Below, piece after piece: positions 1 to 5,724 of a stretch of DNA of 8,819 nucleotides (positions within the stretch are counted from its first letter, which is position 1; every line of letters begins with the position of its first letter). Source of the DNA: an uncultured Demequina sp. (GTDB lineage Bacteria > Actinomycetota > Actinomycetes > Actinomycetales > Demequinaceae). Below the pieces are notes generated by a model, which searched no databases, had not been told where the DNA came from, and saw only the letters and a program-made list of their open reading frames with translations. The stretch lies in the NCBI GenBank assembly GCA_937925595.1, contig CALALQ010000054.1, forward strand, positions 1-8,819. Direction: 5' to 3'. A program made the translations under genes and the position numbers.

Positions 1-234
1 CCTTGTCGATGCCGGCCGTCACCTCGTCAAGCGACTGCTCCTCCGGCACCATGATCATCGCCACGTCAGTTCGTGGCGGTCCCGTGAACGCGTCGATCTG
101 CTCTGATGTCCTGACCAAGGTCGCGGACATGAGCGCGCCGTACACCGCGATGGCGATGGCCGCGGCGATCAGCACACCGGCTGTGATCGCGTAGCGGCGC
201 TGCGATCGCAGCTGCTCGCGAGCGAGTGACCAGA

Positions 235-238
<4 letters not shown>
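1..238 (-). CDS. FtsX-like ABC transporter permease, N-terminal part (runs off left edge)
   Basis: Only the first 79 residues are in the window. The protein starts MIWSLAREQLRSQRRYAIT, a basic cytoplasmic leader, followed by one hydrophobic segment at about residues 17-38, and then a polar, presumably extracytoplasmic stretch (residues 42-79). One N-terminal membrane helix followed by a large outside domain is the usual start of MacB/FtsX-type permeases. The ATG overlaps the TGA of the ATPase gene by four bases (ATGA), so the two are almost certainly co-translated. A G-rich stretch (GGGGG) about 8 bases upstream, inside the ATPase gene, can serve as ribosome binding site. The permease would pair with the upstream ATPase as a mechanotransmission or export complex in the cytoplasmic membrane. 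The substrate cannot be inferred. The family call rests on context plus the single helix, because the diagnostic C-terminal FtsX domain lies outside. Confidence 0.82.
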
Positions 239-975
<737 letters not shown>

Positions 976-1063
976 AGGTCCGACGCTATGGCCGGGTGGG
1001 GTGCCCGCGCGTCAGTCTGCGGTCTCGACTTGGGGTGGTACCTGGGTATTAGGCGTGCACTCG

Positions 1064-2149
1064 CTAGGAGGCAGGATCGGTGTAGCGGCCCACGAACAGT
1101 ACAGCTCGCGTTGCGCTATCGCGGATGAGGTACAGGAACGGCCGGTCCGCGATGATCTCCGCGTCGTACACAGGCATGCTCATGGCTCGCACGGCGACGA
1201 CCGTCGCGGCGGCCGCCTCCGTTCCGTCCTCGTCGACTATGACCTTGGCCGCGTGGATCGCGGCGTCCACCGCGAGGCGCGGACCGATCCCGTCGAGGCC
1301 CTCGATGCCAAACAGGTCATGGATGCCAAGGCCGCGGGTGATGACAGCCTCGAGGTCCACCCTGGCCTCGGCCGTGAACTTGGGAAGCCCGACGAACACC
1401 TGGCCAGGGGTGAGCGCTGCGTCGACGTCGTCGATGAGCGAACCCGCGAGCCGTTCCTGCACCTGAGCGAACCGCCCCGCAGCCGGCACCACGACAAGCA
1501 TCTCGAGCCCGCCCCCATACGGTAGTCGCACGGCGTCCCATGCGTCGCTGCGTGCGAATTCGAACGCCCCGCCCTCGAACATCAGGTCCGCCGTCGACTC
1601 GGTGCCGTCCTCGAGCAGGAAAGGCCGGGGGGTCGCCTGGCCGTTGAAAGGCAACTCCCACTTCGCCTTGAAGTACACGGTGTTGACCAGGATCAGCCGC
1701 GTGTCCTCCCGCGGGAGGTCCTCGGGGATGATCCGCTCGATGAGTCCTCGCGTGCGCTCGCTGATCCACGCATCGATCGCGGCGCGCGAACCGTCCGCAT
1801 CCGTGCGCATCGGCAGCGACGCGATCACCGCCGCGAAGTGCTCGCGCAGCGTGGCCGCGTAGTCGGCAAGGAGCGTGAACTCGTCCGCCACGAACGCGCC
1901 ATTGGCGACCGTCACCGCGGGCAGCTCGTCACCAAAGTCTCTCGAGACCTGGGTGACGAGGCGCTCGAGTGCGGCAGGAGCGTCGGGCGGGAAGGGGTAG
2001 AGCCGCTCGATGGCCTCGCGGACGCGACCGGTTGCCCCGGCATGAAGCATGCCGAAGGCGAGGCCAATCGACAGCGGGGACATCGCGAGGTTGGGCTCGT
2101 CGCCTGCTGCGAGGAACAGCGAGGCGCCGGTGGTGTTGAGCGCGTCCAT
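1064..2149 (-). CDS. Serpin-family serine protease inhibitor without signal peptide (predicted P1-P1' Met-Ser)
   Basis: A full-length serpin of 361 residues, counted from the ATG at 2149. Serpin landmarks in order: helix A/B region with [11 protein letters not shown] (24-34), the conserved [13 protein letters not shown] (156-168), LPKFT (255-259), the hinge GTEAAAAT (309-316) and the C-terminal signature RPFLYLIR...LFVGR (336-355). Small residues at P12-P9 mark an inhibitory rather than substrate-type serpin. Counting from the hinge places Met323-Ser324 at P1-P1' with Pro at P3', the same arrangement as human alpha-1-antitrypsin, which suggests an elastase- or chymotrypsin-like target. Loop-length variation could shift this by a residue or so. 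No signal peptide or lipobox is visible, so the protein is predicted to be cytoplasmic, unlike its neighbour. It lies 21 bases after the lipoprotein serpin gene. An in-frame TTG at 2161 would add four residues; neither start has a good ribosome binding site. Confidence 0.93.
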   Translation of the reverse strand: MDALNTTGASLFLAAGDEPNLAMSPLSIGLAFGMLHAGATGRVREAIERLYPFPPDAPAALERLVTQVSRDFGDELPAVTVANGAFVADEFTLLADYAATLREHFAAVIASLPMRTDADGSRAAIDAWISERTRGLIERIIPEDLPREDTRLILVNTVYFKAKWELPFNGQATPRPFLLEDGTESTADLMFEGGAFEFARSDAWDAVRLPYGGGLEMLVVVPAAGRFAQVQERLAGSLIDDVDAALTPGQVFVGLPKFTAEARVDLEAVITRGLGIHDLFGIEGLDGIGPRLAVDAAIHAAKVIVDEDGTEAAAATVVAVRAMSMPVYDAEIIADRPFLYLIRDSATRAVLFVGRYTDPAS

Positions 2150-2170
2150 GACACCAGCCAACCACGCGCG

Positions 2171-3382
2171 TCAGATCGAGGGGTCCAGAACCCTTCCCAC
2201 GAACAGGATCGCGCCGGTGTCCACGTCGCGGATCACGTAGATGAAGGGCTGGTCGGCGATGACCTCGATCTCCGGCTCCATGGGGGCCGAGCCCGCCTCG
2301 ACGCCAATGACCGTGGCGGCTGCCGCCTCCGTGCCCTCCTCGTCGACGATGATCTTCACGCCGTGCGCCGCGGAACTGATGTAGAGCTGCGGCCCAATAC
2401 CATCGAGCTCCATCACGTCGAAGATGCCGGCGGCGCCCAACTTGTCCTCCATGACCTCGCGCAGGTTAGTCGTGGACTCGGCGGTGAACTTGGGAAGCAC
2501 GAGCGTGTACTCGGTCTCAGTGGAGGTCGCGTCGAAGTCGCCGATCACCTGGGCCAGGTTGTCCTCGATCTCAGCGAAGCGACCCTCGTCCGGGACCAGG
2601 ATCAGCATCTCCTTATCGCCCTCGAGGTAGGGCTTGGTGCCGGCGACCCAGCCGTCCCCGCGGGTAGCTTCGCCCCAGGTGGACTGGTGCATGAGCTCCG
2701 CCGTGACGGTGGAGCCGTCGAGCAGAGTGAAGGGCTGGTCCCACGTGTCTTCGGCCTCGAACGGCTCGTTCCAGTCGGCCTTCATGTACAGCGTGTTGGC
2801 GAGCATGACGCGGGACTGGTCGTTGAACGTCTGCGGCTTGACCAGGTCCTTGATGAGCCCGTTGGTGCGGTCAGAGATCCAGCCGTTGATGCGCTTTGCG
2901 GCCTTGTCACCGTCCGACGCCATGGGCACCGCCTCTGCCCCCGCACCAAAGTAGGTGGCCAGGGCGACGCGGTAGTCCTCGAGCGGCTCGAAGTTGGAGT
3001 CCGTGAACAGTCGGTTGGCGATCTGCACCACCTTGCCGTCGGTGTCATCGGTGAGCGCCTGGTCCAGGGCGTTGAAGGCGCCCAGTCGCTGCTCCCCTTG
3101 GGCGGGGAACTCAAAGAAACCGGAGATCGCCTGCTCCAGACCGCCCACTGCCCCAGCGTCGGCCATGCCAAAGGCGAGACCAATGGAGACAGGGGACAGC
3201 GCCGTGTTCTTGCCGTCTTCGCGTGCCGCGAGGTACATCGCGACGCCGGTCTTGTTGATGCCGGTGACCAGCTCGGCGACGTACGTGTCGTCGGGGGCCG
3301 GGCGATCGACTTCAGGATCTGCAGCGGCGGGGGCGCACGCGGCGAGCAGCAGCGCGGTGCCTGCGACGAGTAGAGGCCTCAT
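2171..3382 (-). CDS. Lipoprotein serpin (serine protease inhibitor) with predicted P1-P1' Gly-Ser
   Basis: A 403-residue serpin carrying a bacterial lipoprotein signal: a hydrophobic N-terminus ending in lipobox LAAC with the lipidated Cys at residue 16, then an Ala/Pro/Asp-rich tether to about residue 33. It should be anchored on the outer face of the cytoplasmic membrane. Serpin landmarks: [13 protein letters not shown] (61-73), NTLYMKADWNEPF (196-208), LPKFT (296-300), hinge GTEAAAAT (350-357) and C-terminal QPFIYVIR...LFVGR (378-397). The alanine run at P12-P9 predicts an active, loop-inserting inhibitor. Counting from the hinge puts Gly364-Ser365 at P1-P1'; a small P1 would suit elastase-like proteases, but the loop is one residue longer than in the neighbour, so this is approximate. 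It starts 24 bases after the response regulator stop, with a weak AGG binding site, so it is probably transcribed with that gene. Likely role: protecting the cell surface from foreign or self serine proteases. Confidence 0.94.
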   Translation of the reverse strand: MRPLLVAGTALLLAACAPAAADPEVDRPAPDDTYVAELVTGINKTGVAMYLAAREDGKNTALSPVSIGLAFGMADAGAVGGLEQAISGFFEFPAQGEQRLGAFNALDQALTDDTDGKVVQIANRLFTDSNFEPLEDYRVALATYFGAGAEAVPMASDGDKAAKRINGWISDRTNGLIKDLVKPQTFNDQSRVMLANTLYMKADWNEPFEAEDTWDQPFTLLDGSTVTAELMHQSTWGEATRGDGWVAGTKPYLEGDKEMLILVPDEGRFAEIEDNLAQVIGDFDATSTETEYTLVLPKFTAESTTNLREVMEDKLGAAGIFDVMELDGIGPQLYISSAAHGVKIIVDEEGTEAAAATVIGVEAGSAPMEPEIEVIADQPFIYVIRDVDTGAILFVGRVLDPSI

Positions 3383-3406
3383 ACCTATAAGGACGAACCC
3401 ACGGCG

Positions 3407-4060
3407 CTAACCGTTGGGCCGCACCAGGCCCGCCTCGTACGCCATGACCACGGCTTGGACGCGGTCGCGGGCGCCCAACTTGGCCAGTACGCGCCCCACG
3501 TGCGTCTTGACGGTGGGCTCAGCGAGGTAGAGCTCCTGGCAGATTTCTTGGTTGGACAGGCCCTTTGCGATCAGCAGGAGAACTTCGCGCTCGCGCTCGG
3601 TGAGCTCAGGAAACGCCTCGCTGGCCGACGCTGTGGGCAGGCCAGAGGCGAGGCGCGTCAACAGGCGGCGGGTGGAGGAGGGTGCTATGACTGCGTTGCC
3701 CGCGTGGACTGAGCGGATGGCCTGAAGCAGGTCTTCGGGCGGGGCGTCCTTGAGGAGAAAGCCGCTGGCACCGGCCTTGATGGCAGAAACTACGTACTCG
3801 TCGAGGTCGAAGGTGGTGAGGATGATGACCTTGGCGTCCGTGCTGGCCGTGAGCGCCTCGCAGGCGGCGATGCCGTCGGTACCTGGCATGCGGATGTCCA
3901 TGAGGACTACGTCTGCCTCGCTAGCTGTGAGCGTCGCGATCGCCTCGTCGCCGGTGCCCGCTTCCGCGACCACCGTCATGTCGGCCTGGCTGTCCACGAC
4001 CATGCGGAAGCCGGCACGGATCAGTTGCTGGTCGTCAACGAGCGCCACGCGAATGGTCAT
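3407..4060 (-). CDS. Two-component response regulator, NarL/LuxR family
   Basis: A 217-residue DNA-binding regulator with an N-terminal receiver (about 3-118) and a C-terminal LuxR-type helix-turn-helix (about 152-214). The receiver has the acidic pair Asp9-Asp10, phospho-acceptor Asp55 (VVLMDIRMPG), the switch Thr82/Thr83 and the invariant Lys104 (LLKDAPPEDLL). The output domain shows LTEREREVLLLIAKGLSNQEI (starting at 153) and VKTHVGRVLAKLGARDR. The start chosen is the ATG giving MTIRVALVDD. The open frame continues upstream to 4231, but that extension has no family similarity and lies antisense to the antitoxin gene. The probable partner is the NarL-type kinase at 4641-5411, but the two are separated by a toxin-antitoxin pair on the other strand. 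The regulator therefore either depends on read-through or has its own promoter in the 69-base gap at 4061-4129. Likely targets are the downstream serpins and ABC exporter (inference). Confidence 0.95.
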   Translation of the reverse strand: MTIRVALVDDQQLIRAGFRMVVDSQADMTVVAEAGTGDEAIATLTASEADVVLMDIRMPGTDGIAACEALTASTDAKVIILTTFDLDEYVVSAIKAGASGFLLKDAPPEDLLQAIRSVHAGNAVIAPSSTRRLLTRLASGLPTASASEAFPELTEREREVLLLIAKGLSNQEICQELYLAEPTVKTHVGRVLAKLGARDRVQAVVMAYEAGLVRPNG

Positions 4061-4096
4061 GCAGGAAGTATGCCCTCCCGCACTCACGGGTGATGG

Positions 4097-4114
4097 CGTA
4101 CAATTTTCTGTACA
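4097..4114 (+). promoter_or_regulatory. yefM-yoeB operator overlapping the promoter -10 element
   Basis: Two short palindromes lie upstream of the antitoxin gene: CGTACA at 4097-4102 and a perfect TGTACA at 4109-4114, with centres 12 bases apart. Together they form an inverted repeat GTACA-N6-TGTAC. TGTACA is the known core bound by YefM and YefM-YoeB in Escherichia coli, where a long and a short palindrome lie side by side. TACAAT at 4099-4104 is a good -10 candidate lying inside the operator, which fits repression by promoter occlusion; no convincing -35 is visible. A strong ribosome binding site, GGAGGGG at 4121-4127, precedes the ATG at 4130. The same 69-base gap separates the divergent response regulator gene, so the operator could influence that gene too (inference). 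Confidence 0.75.
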
Positions 4115-4129
4115 ACCTCTGGAGGGGTC

Positions 4130-4381
4130 ATGAAGACAATGTCGTACTCGCAGTCGCGTCAGAACTATGCGAGCGTGCTCGAGTCCGTTATTGCGGATCG
4201 CGAGGAAGTCGTGGTTACTCGCGCTGGCCATGATCCTGTCGTCATCGTGTCGCTCGAGGACTATGAGTCTCTCAAGGAGACGGCGTACCTCCTCCAGAAT
4301 CCCGCCAACGCCCGGCGCCTGCTGCGGTCGATCGAGCGCCTGGAGGCTGGCGAGGGCACGGAGCGCGAGCTGGTCGAGTGA
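4130..4381 (+). CDS. yefM: YefM antitoxin (Phd/YefM family)
   Basis: An 83-residue antitoxin, the same length as E. coli YefM and alignable without gaps from memory. The N-terminal half (MKTMSYSQSRQNYASVLESV) is the Phd/YefM DNA-binding fold. The middle SLEDYESLKETAYLL and the C-terminal NPANARRLLRSIERL and GTERELVE segments match the toxin-binding, acid-rich tail of YefM. It neutralises YoeB and, with it, represses its own promoter through the TGTACA operator just upstream. The start is fixed by the GGAGGGG site. Its TGA overlaps the toxin GTG start (GTGA), so the toxin is translationally coupled and made in lesser amount. The pair is oriented against every other gene in the window and lies between a histidine kinase and its probable response regulator, which suggests insertion as a unit. 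Base composition is slightly more A/T-rich than the flanks (about 58-63 percent GC in two lines I counted), not enough to prove transfer. Confidence 0.96.
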   Translation: MKTMSYSQSRQNYASVLESVIADREEVVVTRAGHDPVVIVSLEDYESLKETAYLLQNPANARRLLRSIERLEAGEGTERELVE

Positions 4382-4653
4382 AGCTGGTCTGGGACCAGGA
4401 CGCCTGGGCGGATTACGAGTACTGGCAACAGCAAGACCGGCGCATGGTCAAGCGGATCAACCAGGTGATCCGCGACATCACGAGAGGTGCCGACCAGGGC
4501 GATCCCAACTCCGGCATCGGAAAGCCTGAGCGGCTCAAGCATGGGCTCCACGGCTACTGGTCACGCCGCATCAGTGACGAGCATCGGCTGGTCTATAAGG
4601 TTGTGGGCGACGAGGTCCGCATCGCCGCCTGCCGGTTCCACTACGAAGACTGA
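4378..4653 (+). CDS. yoeB: YoeB toxin, ribosome-dependent mRNA endoribonuclease
   Basis: A 91-residue RelE-superfamily toxin that in E. coli binds the 70S ribosome and cuts mRNA in the A site. The match is clear from MKLVWDQDAWADYEYWQQQD at the N-terminus through WSRRISDEHRLVYKV to the end RIAACRFHYED. Residues equivalent to the E. coli catalytic set Glu46, Arg65 and His83 are present as Glu51, Arg70 and His88, so the enzyme should be active. Compared with the 84-residue E. coli protein it has about five extra residues before GKPE (around GDPNS, 41-45) and two after the terminal FHY. It starts at a GTG overlapping the antitoxin stop by four bases. The 3' end overlaps the oppositely oriented histidine kinase gene by 13 bases, so strong transcription of either gene would run antisense into the other. 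No terminator hairpin is visible at this junction. Confidence 0.96.
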   Translation: MKLVWDQDAWADYEYWQQQDRRMVKRINQVIRDITRGADQGDPNSGIGKPERLKHGLHGYWSRRISDEHRLVYKVVGDEVRIAACRFHYED

Positions 4654-5411
4654 GACCCCAGTGTCAACCTGGCTTTGACCACGAACCCGCCGCCTGCGCG
4701 CGGTCCTGCGTTGAGCGTGCCGCCAAACAAGGAGACCCGCTCGGTCATGCCCTTGATGCCGGTTCCGGATCCGTCGCCGTGGGCTGCCGCGCCCCTACCG
4801 TCGTCGGAGACGGTGAGGATCACAGTGTCGGCGTCCCATGTGAGTTGGACGTAGGTCTTGGGCGCGGGCCCGGCGTGTTTGAGCACATTGGTAAGCGCCT
4901 CTTGTGCCACGCGGTACAGCGTGAGCCCAGCGCCAATGGGCAGGGGGCGAGGGGTCCCCGTTGTCACGAACGAGACGTTCATTCCGCCCTGGCGCATGGC
5001 GCCAACGAGCGCTGGGATGTCCTCAAGAGATGGTTGCGGACCCATCGCTGCGTCGCCATCGCTGTCGCGCAGCACGCCGAGGAGCGCGCGCATCTCAGTG
5101 AGCGCGGTGCGGCCCACCTCCGCAATCGTGTCAAGGGTGCGTTGTGCGGCCTCCGGATCCGTGCGCGCCACGAACCTGCCGCCGTCCGCCTGTGCCACCA
5201 CCACGGACAGCGTGTGGGCGACCACATCGTGCATTTCGCGAGCGATGCGAGCGCGCTCCCCGGCTGCCGCAAGTTCGGCTTCCGCGGCCGTGTCGCGCGC
5301 TAGCTGTTGCTGAAGTTCGCGCGTGTTCTCGCGTTCCTGCCTCCACATCCATAACAGCGCCGCACACCCGGCTGCGAGAAAACCCGCGAGTGTCCAAGCG
5401 AGCAGCTCCAT
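4641..5411 (-). CDS. Sensor histidine kinase, NarL/DesK-type (HisKA_3), minimal sensor region
   Basis: A 256-residue kinase. One membrane helix (about residues 4-23) is followed by a helical linker (24-50), the HisKA_3 dimerisation domain with phospho-acceptor His61 in ERARIAREMHDVVAHTL, and a HATPase_c domain with N-box EALTNVLKHA (171-180, Asn175), DDGRG (203-207) and GTGIKGM (216-222). It should phosphorylate a NarL-family regulator, most likely the one at 3407-4060. It is shorter than typical actinobacterial members of this group, which usually carry four or more membrane helices; here the sensor is a single helix, so signal detection may depend on a membrane partner. The start is firm: an in-frame stop lies four codons upstream. 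It begins 9 bases after the small upstream gene, implying co-transcription. The 3' end overlaps yoeB antiparallel by 13 bases, yet the domain end looks complete. Confidence 0.94.
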   Translation of the reverse strand: MELLAWTLAGFLAAGCAALLWMWRQERENTRELQQQLARDTAAEAELAAAGERARIAREMHDVVAHTLSVVVAQADGGRFVARTDPEAAQRTLDTIAEVGRTALTEMRALLGVLRDSDGDAAMGPQPSLEDIPALVGAMRQGGMNVSFVTTGTPRPLPIGAGLTLYRVAQEALTNVLKHAGPAPKTYVQLTWDADTVILTVSDDGRGAAAHGDGSGTGIKGMTERVSLFGGTLNAGPRAGGGFVVKARLTLGSQSS

Positions 5412-5420
5412 GGGGTCACT

Positions 5421-5714
5421 CTAGGGCTGCGGCCGCTTCGCGAGTGTCTCCGCGATCCGCTCGCGCAACCTCTCCTCTGCGGACTTTCCCTCCGACGCCG
5501 CAAATCGGTTGCGGACGGCCCTCGCCTCAGCCTCGGCGCGGGTGCGGGTGGCTGGGTCCTGTGACATGAGCCGGCGGGCAAGGTCGATGGTGTCCTTTGC
5601 AGCGCTCTCGAGCGCGCCCATGAGTGCGGCCCCGTCGCGGAGCAGCTGCTCTGGCTGCAGGCCCGATCGCTCCGCAAGCCAGGTGACTCCGGGGCCGTGG
5701 TCTGGTGTGGTCAT
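5421..5714 (-). CDS. Small helical protein of unknown function (97 aa)
   Basis: I do not recognise this protein. It is 97 residues, soluble, with no signal peptide, cysteine or membrane segment. It is predicted to be almost wholly helical: residues 20-50 (LQPEQLLRDGAALMGALESA and on) and 56-93 (Arg/Glu/Ala-rich, containing EAEARAVRNRFAA and EERLRERIAETLAKR) could form a helical hairpin or coiled coil. The ATG is set by an AGGAG site that overlaps the stop codon of the large upstream gene, so the two are translationally coupled. It is followed 9 bases later by the histidine kinase. The tight coupling suggests it works with the large eCIS-type protein, for example as a chaperone, loading adaptor or immunity-type partner; this is inference from position and shape only. 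Confidence 0.88.
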   Translation of the reverse strand: MTTPDHGPGVTWLAERSGLQPEQLLRDGAALMGALESAAKDTIDLARRLMSQDPATRTRAEAEARAVRNRFAASEGKSAEERLRERIAETLAKRPQP

Positions 5715-5718
5715 GAGT

Positions 5719-5724
5719 GCTCCT
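5719..5724 (-). promoter_or_regulatory. Ribosome binding site of the 97-residue gene, overlapping the upstream stop
   Basis: Read on the minus strand, AGGAGC lies five to six bases before the ATG at 5714, the best-spaced Shine-Dalgarno sequence among the leftward genes. Its first two bases belong to the TAG stop (5723-5725) of the large upstream gene. Ribosomes finishing the large protein therefore end on the initiation site of the small one, a translational-coupling arrangement. Confidence 0.8.

Noticed and set aside
976..1063. Promoter between the serpin and the ATPase gene
   Set aside because: Only a weak AT-rich patch without a matching -35 is visible, so it is mentioned under the ATPase but not called.
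2159..2161. TTG at 2161 as start of the leaderless serpin
   Set aside because: An in-frame ATG lies four codons downstream, neither has a good ribosome binding site, and ATG is the stronger start; not fully excluded.
1838..3373. 511-codon plus-strand open frame opposite the serpins
   Set aside because: Low-complexity His/Gly/Val/Arg-rich translation with no domain, fully antisense to two clear serpins.
4061..4231. N-terminal extension of the response regulator frame to 4231
   Set aside because: The added 57 residues have no receiver-family similarity, and the stretch overlaps the yefM operator and start on the other strand; the ATG at 4060 begins exactly at the canonical receiver N-terminus.
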